Part shown: positions 1 to 4,326 of the stretch, one piece after another
How the letters are laid out: every line of letters starts with the position of its first letter
Position numbering within the stretch: the first letter of the stretch is position 1
Translations under genes and position numbers: made by a program
The notes under the pieces: model-generated
What the model saw: only the letters and a program-made list of their open reading frames with translations
Database searches by the model: none
Told to the model about the DNA's origin: nothing
Source: Bifidobacterium breve
GTDB taxonomy: Bacteria; Actinomycetota; Thermoleophilia; Miltoncostaeales; Miltoncostaeaceae
DNA length: 5,223 nt
Direction of reading: 5' to 3'
Assembly (NCBI GenBank): GCA_945876305.1
Contig: CAMCOB010000100.1
Coordinates: 1 to 5,223 of the forward strand

Positions 1-2
1 AT

Positions 3-248
3 GGCGGCGACAAGGTGACGCTCGAGATTCCCGCCGGATCGCAGGTGGGACTACCCGATACGGCCGCAGATGGTCTTGTGGCGGCGATTTCGCTTGATAC
101 CAAGCCCCTCAAGCTCTGGTGCAAGGTGAGTGACGGCGCCGATGCTGCACGCACGACGCTTGAGCAGCGCATGGCTGAGCGCATTCGAAAGGCGCTCGCA
201 CCGGCATCGGGCCTCAAGGCAAAGAAAAAGGCCAAAACCTCCGCCTGA
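3..248 (+). CDS. C-terminal part of an unrecognised protein (5' end outside the window)
   Basis: The frame is open from the window edge (Gly-Gly-Asp-Lys-Val-Thr-Leu-Glu) to a TGA at 246-248, giving about 81 residues. A GTG at 15 could act as a start, but the frame stays open upstream and I see no Shine-Dalgarno site, so I read this as the tail of a longer gene. The visible part has a beta-like start (Val-Thr-Leu-Glu-Ile-Pro), a middle segment Pro-Leu-Lys-Leu-Trp-Cys-Lys-Val, then an amphipathic stretch (Thr-Leu-Glu-Gln-Arg-Met-Ala-Glu-Arg-Ile-Arg-Lys-Ala-Leu). It ends in a Lys/Ala-rich basic tail (Lys-Ala-Lys-Lys-Lys-Ala-Lys). I do not recognise the family and assign no function. The coding call rests on codon use typical of the window and on the orderly end before the nitroreductase gene; 83 bp separate it from that gene's chosen start. 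Confidence 0.6.
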   Translation, partial: GGDKVTLEIPAGSQVGLPDTAADGLVAAISLDTKPLKLWCKVSDGADAARTTLEQRMAERIRKALAPASGLKAKKKAKTSA

Positions 249-295
249 CACAGTTTGCGGGTCATCACCCCCCGTGGCTGGCATCATCTCCGGGT

Positions 296-312
296 CGGGG
301 CAGGTGGCCCCG
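296..312 (+). terminator. GC hairpin between the first gene and the nitroreductase gene
   Basis: CGGGGC (296-301), loop AGGTG, GCCCCG (307-312) form a perfect 6-bp stem with a 5-nt loop, 47 bp after the stop of the upstream gene. No T-run follows, so termination is an inference; tail-less hairpins are often proposed as terminators in GC-rich actinobacteria. It ends just before the ATG at 314, which makes that codon a poor start and favours ATG 332. It could instead be a 5' leader structure of the nitroreductase mRNA. Confidence 0.35.
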
Positions 313-321
313 CATGACCTT

Positions 322-326
322 GGAGG
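322..326 (+). promoter_or_regulatory. Shine-Dalgarno site deciding the nitroreductase start
   Basis: GGAGG lies 5 nt before the ATG at 332. The in-frame ATG at 314 lies upstream of this site and directly abuts a GC hairpin, so 332 is the better start. Confidence 0.75.
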
Positions 327-331
327 CGTAC

Positions 332-988
332 ATGGACGCCAATGAAGCGATCCGCCTGAGGCGCAGCGTGCGCTCGTACACCGATCAGCCGGTGGATGAG
401 AAGGACATCAGCGAGATCCTCCGCCTGGCCCTCCTCGCCCCCACGGGCGGCATGGCGCAGGCATGGAGCTTCATCGTGGTGCGCGACGCGGAACTGCGCG
501 CGGCGGTGGCCGAGATCGTCATCCGCGGCGGCGCCAAGTACTTCGAGACCGTCCGGCCCGCTGGCCCGGATGTGAGCCCGGATGAGCACGCCGAGTGGGC
601 GCGTGGCTACGCCGAGCAGGTGCTCGGTAACTACCGGCACGTGCCGGTGTGGATCGCGGGCCTTGTGGTGCCACGCCATGCCTTCCCAGATGATCAGGCC
701 GATTGGGAGCGCGTCGCCGACCTGGTGTCGGTGGGCTTTGCGATGGAGAACCTGATGGTGGCCGCACGCGCCCGCGGGCTCGGCACCGTGCCGACGGTCT
801 TCCACTGGTACGCCGAGGACGACTTCCGTGCGCTTCTTGACATCCCCGCTGAGATGGAGATCCCCGTGATCACCCCGCTCGGCTATCCCACCGAATTCCC
901 GGTGGGCCTGCCCCCCGCAATGGCTGCCAAGCGCCGCCCCTGGCGGACGCTCGTGCATGACGACCACTGGGGGAACCCCCGGGAGTAA
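332..988 (+). CDS. Nitroreductase-family FMN oxidoreductase
   Basis: This is a complete 218-residue protein, a usual length for the family. These flavoproteins bind FMN as dimers in the cytosol and use NAD(P)H to reduce nitro groups, quinones, enones or other substrates; the substrate here cannot be deduced. Visible signatures, in order: Arg-Arg-Ser-Val-Arg-Ser-Tyr at 10-16 (the FMN phosphate-binding RRSxRxY/F motif); Ala-Pro-Thr-Gly-Gly-Met-Ala-Gln-Ala-Trp at 36-45 (the Pro-Ser-Gly-Gly-Asn-x-Gln-Pro-Trp region); Ala-Met-Glu-Asn-Leu-Met-Val-Ala-Ala at 137-145 followed by Gly-Leu-Gly-Thr at 149-152; and Pro-Leu-Gly-Tyr-Pro at 182-186. The C-terminus, Arg-Arg-Pro-Trp to Trp-Gly, is family-like. 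One oddity is Met41 and Ala44 where Asn and Pro are common. Start 332 is chosen from GGAGG at 5 nt; ATG 314 would add six residues. The last 130 bp or so recur as a damaged copy at 4051-4183. No operon partner is evident. Confidence 0.95.
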   Translation: MDANEAIRLRRSVRSYTDQPVDEKDISEILRLALLAPTGGMAQAWSFIVVRDAELRAAVAEIVIRGGAKYFETVRPAGPDVSPDEHAEWARGYAEQVLGNYRHVPVWIAGLVVPRHAFPDDQADWERVADLVSVGFAMENLMVAARARGLGTVPTVFHWYAEDDFRALLDIPAEMEIPVITPLGYPTEFPVGLPPAMAAKRRPWRTLVHDDHWGNPRE

Positions 989-995
989 TCGCCCG
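980..995 (+). terminator. Hairpin wrapped around the nitroreductase stop codon
   Basis: CGGGAG (980-985) and CGCCCG (990-995) pair around the loop TAAT, which contains the TAA stop (986-988). Here the stem has one A/G mismatch at 984/991. The duplicate at 4175-4190 carries the only base change in a 129-bp block, A to C at this position, making the stem perfect. The preceding run of five G, AA, five C (969-980) can also fold. There is no T-tract, so terminator function is a guess. Confidence 0.3.
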
Positions 996-1035
996 CCCCG
1001 GAACCCGACAGGAACCCAGGTGAATCGGAATGGCC

Positions 1036-1065
1036 CGGTAAACGCCGTGGCACCGGCTGATACCG
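1036..1065 (+). promoter_or_regulatory. Interrupted palindrome, possible operator or promoter element
   Basis: Nested arms: CGGTA (1036-1040), 3-nt spacer, GCCG (1044-1047), 6-nt centre, CGGC (1054-1057), 3-nt spacer, TACCG (1061-1065). The right arm overlaps a TG-A-TACCGT string (1058-1066) that resembles an extended -10 box, although no good -35 lies 16-18 bp upstream. The element is completely identical at 4231-4260. Operator function is inferred from symmetry and conservation only. Confidence 0.4.
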
Positions 1066-1130
1066 TCGAATTTGAAGCTTGTTTGAGGCCGGGGCCGGAG
1101 AGACGGTCACCGCCACAACCTGAGTCACCA

Positions 1131-1179
1131 CACCTGCACGCGGCGTCAGGTGCGGGGCCTACTGAAGGGCCCCGGACCT
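1131..1179 (+). promoter_or_regulatory. Two overlapping, mutually exclusive hairpins in the lipoprotein A leader
   Basis: Hairpin 1: CACCTG (1131-1136) pairs with CAGGTG (1147-1152), extended by ACG/CGT with one bulged C. Hairpin 2: AGGT (1148-1151) plus GGGGCC (1154-1159) pairs with GGCCCC (1168-1173) plus ACCT (1176-1179) around an 8-nt loop. The AGGT arm is shared, so the full structures cannot form together. In the second copy (4327-4375) hairpin 1 is unchanged and both substitutions in hairpin 2 keep pairing as G-U. No T-run follows, so this is not an ordinary attenuator. Function is unknown. Confidence 0.4.
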
Positions 1180-1212
1180 ATCCCGATCTCCCACCCTTGA
1201 CCATGAAGAATG

Positions 1213-1218
1213 AAGGAG
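1213..1218 (+). promoter_or_regulatory. Shine-Dalgarno site of lipoprotein A
   Basis: AAGGAG lies 5 nt before ATG 1224. The in-frame ATGs at 1203 (upstream of the site) and 1236 (17 nt away) fit less well. The same site and spacing are kept in lipoprotein D at 4409-4414. Confidence 0.75.
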
Positions 1219-1223
1219 CACGA

Positions 1224-2078
1224 ATGGAACGCACCATGAAGCGCAAAGCTGCAGCGGCTGCTGCTGCCGTCGCCCTCCTCGCCGGCGGCGGGGTGCTGGC
1301 TGGCTGCGGCTCGAGCACGACGGACACCGCCGCATCCACTGCGGCAGCCGACGCCGCAGCGCAGCCCCCCAACGGCGTCGGGACGCTCCCGGCCACGGAG
1401 ATCCTCGCGAAGAGCCAGGCCGCGACGAAGGCCGCGACGTCGGTCACCGTGAAGGGAACGATGAGCGAGGGGGGCCAGGATACTTCGCTCGACTTGGTGC
1501 TGGGGGCAGACTCCGGCGAGGGCACGATCACCACAAACGGCACTGCGATGAATATCAAGTCCGTGGGTGGGAAGAATTACTTCCAGGTGCCGGGCAATGG
1601 CTGGGCCACGCTGCTGGGAGCCGCAGGGGGCCCGGGCGAGGAAGCAGGCAAGGAGATCGCAGCCCTCGTCGGCGACAAGTGGTTGGTGCTTCCGGCAAAT
1701 GCGGCCTCACTCGACGAGGACGCTGGCCTGGTCGGGCTCGCCCTCTCGACCATCGGCATGTTCATCGAGAAGGACCCCTTCTTCAAGGACTTCATCTTCT
1801 CGGCTGAGCGCACGTTCACCGTCTCGGGCACCGGCGATGTGAATGGCACTCCGGTGGTGTTCCTCAAGGACACGAGCGATGGCGCTGTGATGGCCATCCA
1901 GACCGTGGGCGAGCCCTACCCCGTGCAGATCAAGGCTGAGGCCGCGAGCGACTCGAGCACGATGACCTTCAGCAACTGGAACGCACCGGTGAGCGTCACC
2001 GCACCCACCGAGGTGATCGATGTCAGCAAGCTCGCGACGGTGGGCGACACATCGGCGTCAGGACAAACCACGAATTAG
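1224..2078 (+). CDS. Lipoprotein A, LppX/LprG-like (LolA-type fold) secreted lipoprotein
   Basis: This 284-residue protein has a classic lipoprotein signal: basic Met-Glu-Arg-Thr-Met-Lys-Arg-Lys, a poly-Ala/Leu core, and lipobox Leu-Ala-Gly-Cys with Cys28. It should be exported, diacylated at Cys28 and anchored on the outer membrane face. A Ser/Thr/Ala-rich linker (29-53) leads to the folded domain, whose landmarks are Leu-Pro-Ala-Thr-Glu-Ile-Leu (55-61), Ser-Val-Thr-Val-Lys-Gly (73-78), Ser-Leu-Asp-Leu-Val-Leu (88-93), Gly-Asp-Lys-Trp (150-153), Gly-Glu-Pro-Tyr-Pro (229-233) and Phe-Ser-Asn-Trp-Asn (249-253). This pattern of short beta strands, with GDKW and GEPYP signatures, resembles the actinobacterial LppX/LprAFG-type lipoproteins, known to carry lipids in mycobacteria; a ligand role here is inference. 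The tail is Ser/Thr/Gly-rich. Start 1224 rests on AAGGAG at 5 nt and on paralog alignment. Lipoprotein B follows after 44 bp. Confidence 0.93.
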   Translation: MERTMKRKAAAAAAAVALLAGGGVLAGCGSSTTDTAASTAAADAAAQPPNGVGTLPATEILAKSQAATKAATSVTVKGTMSEGGQDTSLDLVLGADSGEGTITTNGTAMNIKSVGGKNYFQVPGNGWATLLGAAGGPGEEAGKEIAALVGDKWLVLPANAASLDEDAGLVGLALSTIGMFIEKDPFFKDFIFSAERTFTVSGTGDVNGTPVVFLKDTSDGAVMAIQTVGEPYPVQIKAEAASDSSTMTFSNWNAPVSVTAPTEVIDVSKLATVGDTSASGQTTN

Positions 2079-2110
2079 GGCCTGCTGACAACCCGCGCGT
2101 GGTGAAACCG

Positions 2111-2118
2111 AAAGGGGG
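2111..2118 (+). promoter_or_regulatory. Shine-Dalgarno-like site of lipoprotein B
   Basis: AAAGGGGG (2111-2118) is 4 nt from ATG 2123 and is the only purine-rich site in the 44-bp A-B gap. A GTG at 2099 is in frame but lacks a site and would spoil the signal peptide alignment. Confidence 0.6.
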
Positions 2119-2122
2119 TGAA

Positions 2123-2938
2123 ATGGACCGCATGATGACGCGCAGGATCGCCGCGGGAGCACTTGCCCTGTCGCTGCTGGCTGGCGGCGGTGTGCTCGCC
2201 GGCTGCGGATCGAGCTCATCGAGCAGCGAGACCGCTGCACAGACCGCTGCCAATCCTCCTGACATGCCAGCCAACAGCATCGAGGCGCTCCCGGCCACGG
2301 AGATCCTCGCGAAGAGCCAGGCCACGGCGAAGGCCGCGTCGTCGGTCACCGTGAAGGGAACGATCACCGAGGGGGCAGTGGAGTCCTCGCTCGACCTCGT
2401 GCTGGGAACGAGCGCCAGCGAGGGCACCATCACCGCCGAGGGAGTTGAACTCAGCGTCAAGGCCGTGGATGGCAAGTCCTACTTCAAGGCGTCCTCCGGT
2501 AGCTGGGCCACGCTGCTGGGCAGCGCGGGCGCCGAGGGCAAAGCCGCAGGCAACAAGATCGACGGCCTCGTCGGCGACAAGTGGTTGTTGCTGCCGGCAG
2601 AACCGGGTTCGCTCGGCGAGGCCGGTAGCGTACTCGGGGTGACGCTGGCCGGACTCAGTGGGTTTTTCCAGAAGGACTTCCTGCTCGAGACCCTCCTCTC
2701 ACCGGAAGGTGGGTGGACCGTCAAGACCACCGGCGATGTGAACGGCACCCCGGTGGTGTTCCTCGAGGACACCAAGGGCGAGAGCACGCTGGCCATCCAG
2801 ACTGTCGGCGAGCCCTACCCCGTGCAGGCCAAGGGTGGTCGCGCGCAGGGGTCGGGCGAGATCAGCTTCACCAACTGGAATGCGCCGGTGAACGTGACCG
2901 CGCCAACCGACATACTCGACATCTCGGAGCTTGGTTAA
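2123..2938 (+). CDS. Lipoprotein B, LppX/LprG-like paralog of A
   Basis: This 271-residue lipoprotein has signal Met-Asp-Arg-Met-Met-Thr-Arg-Arg, a hydrophobic core, and lipobox Leu-Ala-Gly-Cys with Cys28, followed by a run of six Ser. The domain matches lipoprotein A throughout: Leu-Pro-Ala-Thr-Glu-Ile-Leu, Val-Thr-Val-Lys-Gly, Val-Gly-Asp-Lys-Trp, Gly-Asp-Val-Asn-Gly-Thr-Pro-Val-Val-Phe-Leu, Gly-Glu-Pro-Tyr-Pro and Phe-Thr-Asn-Trp-Asn-Ala-Pro-Val. Unlike A and C it ends right after the domain (Asp-Ile-Ser-Glu-Leu-Gly) and lacks the Ser/Thr-rich tail. A 79-bp stretch (2286-2364) is nearly identical to A (1384-1462, three differences by eye). From 2365 to 2929 it is the close counterpart of lipoprotein D. 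With no terminator in the 44-bp gap, A and B are probably one transcript. Extracytoplasmic, membrane-anchored; the ligand is unknown. Confidence 0.93.
   Translation: MDRMMTRRIAAGALALSLLAGGGVLAGCGSSSSSSETAAQTAANPPDMPANSIEALPATEILAKSQATAKAASSVTVKGTITEGAVESSLDLVLGTSASEGTITAEGVELSVKAVDGKSYFKASSGSWATLLGSAGAEGKAAGNKIDGLVGDKWLLLPAEPGSLGEAGSVLGVTLAGLSGFFQKDFLLETLLSPEGGWTVKTTGDVNGTPVVFLEDTKGESTLAIQTVGEPYPVQAKGGRAQGSGEISFTNWNAPVNVTAPTDILDISELG
2365..2929 (+). repeat. Lipoprotein B body, paired with 4659-5223
   Basis: This 565-bp segment aligns with 4659-5223 at a constant offset of 2294 and no net indel, with roughly nine bases in ten identical by eye. Identity falls off 5' of 2365, where lipoprotein D switches to A-type sequence. 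Confidence 0.85.
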
Positions 2939-2958
2939 TCGTCCCGCTCGACGGACGA
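2939..2958 (+). terminator. Small hairpin immediately after lipoprotein B
   Basis: TCGTCC (2939-2944), 8-nt loop, GGACGA (2953-2958) form a perfect 6-bp inverted repeat starting on the base after the TAA stop. No T-run follows. It may weaken read-through into lipoprotein C or act as an operator next to the putative -10 at 2968. Confidence 0.35.
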
Positions 2959-2967
2959 CATCGCACC

Positions 2968-2973
2968 TAAAAT
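2968..2973 (+). promoter_or_regulatory. Possible -10 box for lipoprotein C
   Basis: TAAAAT is one of the few AT-only hexamers in the gaps of this GC-rich window and sits 50 bp before the C start, in a 79-bp gap. No convincing -35 is found at 16-18 bp spacing; that position falls in the hairpin loop and arms. Tentative. Confidence 0.3.
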
Positions 2974-3004
2974 CTGTACAACGAACTCCCGACCTTGCAT
3001 CCAC

Positions 3005-3010
3005 GAGAGG
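3005..3010 (+). promoter_or_regulatory. Shine-Dalgarno site supporting a TTG start for lipoprotein C
   Basis: GAGAGG lies 7 nt before TTG 3018. The nearest ATG (3027) would be 16 nt away. With TTG the lipobox Cys falls at residue 28, exactly as in A, B and D, and the first eight residues align with those paralogs. Confidence 0.65.
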
Positions 3011-3017
3011 AAAACCT

Positions 3018-3806
3018 TTGAACACAATGATGAAGCGGCGCCTCGGTGTATCGCTGGTGGCAATCGCCCTCACGGCCGGAGGCCTTGGTGTTGCCGGCTG
3101 CGGTGGCGACTCGTCGTCGGCCAGCAGCAGTGTCACAAGCGCTTCGACGACCGATAACGGAGTCGCCTCGCTCACGGCCAGCGAGATCCTCACCAAGTCG
3201 ATGGCCGCGGCCAAGGCGGCCACGTCGGTGACCGTCAGTGGCTCCGTGCCAGATGACTCCGGCACCATCACCCTCGACCTTGCGCTCGGTGATGGCGTGG
3301 CAAGTGGCACCGTCGGAATCAATGGCGTGACGGTCAAGATTCTGAGGGTGGACGGCAAGTTCTACCTCAACGCCCCCAAGGCCCTGTTCGATCAGATCGG
3401 CACGGGTGGTGGCGCCGTCGGCACCCTGCTCGCCGACAAGTGGTTCACCGTTCCCAGCACCGGGACGGCAGCGGACAGCTTCAAGGACATCGGCGAAATC
3501 TCCGATATGGACAGCCTCTTTGATGGGCTGCTCGACAACACCTCCCCCAAGGTGAAGGGCACTGGTGACGTCAATGGCCAACCGGTGGTGTTGCTGACCG
3601 AGTCGAATGACGACGGCACGCTGGCAGTGGCGACGACCGGCGAGCCATACCCACTGCAGGTCAAGCAGACGACCGGCGGGACCGGCGTCGTCACGTTCAG
3701 CAAGTGGAATGAGCCCGTCACGGTGACGGCACCGGCAGACGCGCTCGACTTCGGTGCCATCGCCGGTGGCGACTCGTCATCCACGGGGACCACCAGCAGC
3801 AACTGA
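3018..3806 (+). CDS. Lipoprotein C, more divergent LppX/LprG-like paralog with a TTG start
   Basis: This 262-residue lipoprotein has signal Met-Asn-Thr-Met-Met-Lys-Arg-Arg, a hydrophobic core, and lipobox Val-Ala-Gly-Cys with Cys28, then a Ser-rich linker. Domain landmarks are shared with A and B: Leu-Thr-Ala-Ser-Glu-Ile-Leu, Ser-Val-Thr-Val-Ser-Gly, Thr-Leu-Asp-Leu-Ala-Leu, Ala-Asp-Lys-Trp, Gly-Asp-Val-Asn-Gly-Gln-Pro-Val-Val, Gly-Glu-Pro-Tyr-Pro-Leu and Phe-Ser-Lys-Trp-Asn-Glu-Pro-Val. The centre is shorter and clearly different from A, B and D, and nucleotide identity is much lower, so C is the oldest branch of this local cluster. It ends in a Ser/Thr/Gly tail like A. The start is TTG, chosen from the Shine-Dalgarno site and from the paralog alignment; ATG 3027 would drop three residues. 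It is predicted to be anchored on the outer face of the membrane. A strong palindrome follows the stop. Confidence 0.9.
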   Translation: MNTMMKRRLGVSLVAIALTAGGLGVAGCGGDSSSASSSVTSASTTDNGVASLTASEILTKSMAAAKAATSVTVSGSVPDDSGTITLDLALGDGVASGTVGINGVTVKILRVDGKFYLNAPKALFDQIGTGGGAVGTLLADKWFTVPSTGTAADSFKDIGEISDMDSLFDGLLDNTSPKVKGTGDVNGQPVVLLTESNDDGTLAVATTGEPYPLQVKQTTGGTGVVTFSKWNEPVTVTAPADALDFGAIAGGDSSSTGTTSSN

Positions 3807-3818
3807 TGCACGGGGCTT

Positions 3819-3875
3819 GATGAATGCGGCACAATCATGCGGACATGGGTTCGTATGATTGTGTCCGCACTCATC
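3819..3875 (+). terminator. Long imperfect palindrome after lipoprotein C, terminator-like
   Basis: Left arm: GATGA (3819-3823), TGCGG (3825-3829), CACAATCAT (3830-3838), GCG (3839-3841). Right arm: CGT (3852-3854), ATGATTGTG (3855-3863), CCGCA (3865-3869), TCATC (3871-3875). This gives about 22 pairs with one A/C mismatch, one bulged T and a 10-nt loop. It starts 12 bp after the lipoprotein C stop, as expected for a terminator, but no T-run follows. A second 8-bp inverted repeat, TGCGGACA (3838-3845) with TGTCCGCA (3862-3869), is interleaved. A two-way terminator, operator or repeat element is also possible. Confidence 0.5.
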
Positions 3876-4050
3876 CCGTTCTTCCCGCTTCGCATCGCGC
3901 TGCTTGATGGGACGCCCCCATCGCCCTCGGCCCCGAATCAGGGGCGCAGCAGGTAATCGGGCCGTGCACGCCATCGACATGGGGCCAGGGCGTGCGACCC
4001 GGGCGTCGTGTGGGAGAGGCCCTTGCGCGCTGCCCCGGGCTCGACGTAGT
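3876..4050 (+). other. Spacer without a supportable gene
   Basis: About 175 bp of GC-rich sequence between the palindrome and the nitroreductase remnant. It contains a short hairpin, GCCCC/GGGGC around GAATCA (3930-3945), and a 7-bp inverted repeat, GCACGCC (3966-3972) with GGCGTGC (3989-3995). Reading frames crossing it on either strand are short or run into the remnant and look like shadows. The part nearest 4050 may be decayed nitroreductase sequence (Glu-Ala-Leu-Ala, compare Arg-Ala-Leu-Leu in the intact gene), but I cannot align it firmly. Confidence 0.5.
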
Positions 4051-4183
4051 GATGCCCGATCCCCATGATCACCCCGCTCGGCTCTCCCACCGAATTCCCG
4101 GTGGGCCCCCCACAATGGCTGCCAACCGCCGTCCATGGCGGACGCTCGTGCATGACGACCACTGGGGGAACCCCCGGGCGTAA
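4051..4183 (+). pseudogene. 3' remnant of a duplicated nitroreductase gene
   Basis: This matches the last 130 bp or so of the intact nitroreductase gene. The N-terminal four fifths are absent: no FMN-binding RRSxR motif, no Gly-Leu-Gly-Thr segment. Ile-Thr-Pro-Leu-Gly-Ser-Pro-Thr-Glu-Phe-Pro-Val-Gly is read in one frame (from 4068), and Met-Ala-Ala-Asn-Arg-Arg-Pro-Trp-Arg to the TAA at 4181-4183 in another. A 4-bp deletion relative to the parent, just after Pro-Val-Gly, separates the two. The conserved Tyr of Pro-Leu-Gly-Tyr-Pro has become Ser. No start, binding site or complete domain exists, so it is not a functional gene. Its value is as a marker of the duplication edge. Confidence 0.88.
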
Positions 4184-4190
4184 TCGCCCG
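4175..4190 (+). terminator. Perfect hairpin around the remnant's stop codon
   Basis: CGGGCG (4175-4180), loop TAAT, CGCCCG (4185-4190). This is the duplicate of 980-995 with the single mismatch repaired by A to C at 4179. No T-run follows. It lies upstream of the lipoprotein D leader and could insulate it from read-through. Confidence 0.35.
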
Positions 4191-4230
4191 CCCCGGAACC
4201 CGACAGGAACCCAGGTGAATCGGAATGGCC

Positions 4231-4260
4231 CGGTAAACGCCGTGGCACCGGCTGATACCG
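4231..4260 (+). promoter_or_regulatory. Interrupted palindrome, second copy
   Basis: CGGTA (4231-4235) and TACCG (4256-4260) flank GCCG and CGGC arms. It is identical to 1036-1065, so any regulator of lipoprotein A binding there should also act on D. Confidence 0.4.
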
Positions 4261-4326
4261 TCGACCTTAAAGCACTGCTTGAGGCCGTGAGCGGAGTGAC
4301 GGCCACAGCCTCAACGAAAATCATCA

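Larger units (their letters stand above)
989..1223 (+). other. Leader/intergenic region upstream of lipoprotein A
   Basis: This 235-bp non-coding stretch holds, in order: two direct GGAACCC repeats 11 bp apart (1000-1006, 1011-1017); an interrupted palindrome (1036-1065); a diverged stretch (1070-1128); a pair of overlapping inverted repeats (1131-1179); and the ribosome binding site (1213-1218). A reading frame is open through it into lipoprotein A, but the homologous frame at 4184-4419 is broken by a 1-bp indel and a stop, and substitutions show no third-position bias, so I do not treat it as coding. A promoter is expected here, but no -35/-10 pair is convincing. Confidence 0.7.
853..1462 (+). 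repeat. Segmental duplication, copy 1 (nitroreductase tail, leader, lipoprotein A 5' end)
   Basis: Aligns with 4051-4658 at an offset of 3195-3199. Differences are a 4-bp deletion in copy 2 near 4112, a 1-bp insertion in copy 2 after 4264, and clustered substitutions at 1070-1128. The lipoprotein part (1224-1462) is almost identical, with about six differences by eye. Confidence 0.9.

Noticed and set aside
284..967. Long minus-strand frame of 227 codons
   Set aside because: It lies antisense to the nitroreductase gene, is rich in His, Arg and Gly, and has no recognisable motif. It is a shadow of the high third-position GC of the real gene.
1000..1017. Two GGAACCC repeats as a CRISPR or iteron array
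   Set aside because: Only two 7-bp units 11 bp apart, with no spacer-like regular structure and no cas or replication genes.
1000..1048. GGAAC strings as -35 boxes of an extracytoplasmic-function sigma promoter
   Set aside because: No CGTC/CGTT-like -10 lies 16-18 bp after any of them; the nearest CGT strings are at the wrong spacing.
957..1223. In-frame N-terminal extension of lipoprotein A from an ATG at 957
   Set aside because: It would bury the signal peptide about 90 residues inside the protein, overlaps the nitroreductase end, and the matching frame before D is broken by an indel and a TGA at 4359.
2078..2089. Similarity of the A-B gap (GGGCCTGCTGA) to the leader string GGGCCTACTGA at 1155-1165
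   Set aside because: Eleven bases with one mismatch, partly inside a stop codon, at a different distance from the start (45 against 69 bp). Likely chance.
1178..3895. Several minus-strand frames of 100-220 codons opposite the lipoproteins
   Set aside because: They resemble each other only because the sense genes are paralogs, and they have Ser/Pro/Ala-biased composition, no Shine-Dalgarno sites and no family motifs.
3992..4183. Frame of 63 codons starting at GTG 3992 and ending at the remnant's TAA
   Set aside because: Only its last 22 codons match the nitroreductase; the rest runs out of frame through decayed sequence. Counted as part of the pseudogene and spacer.
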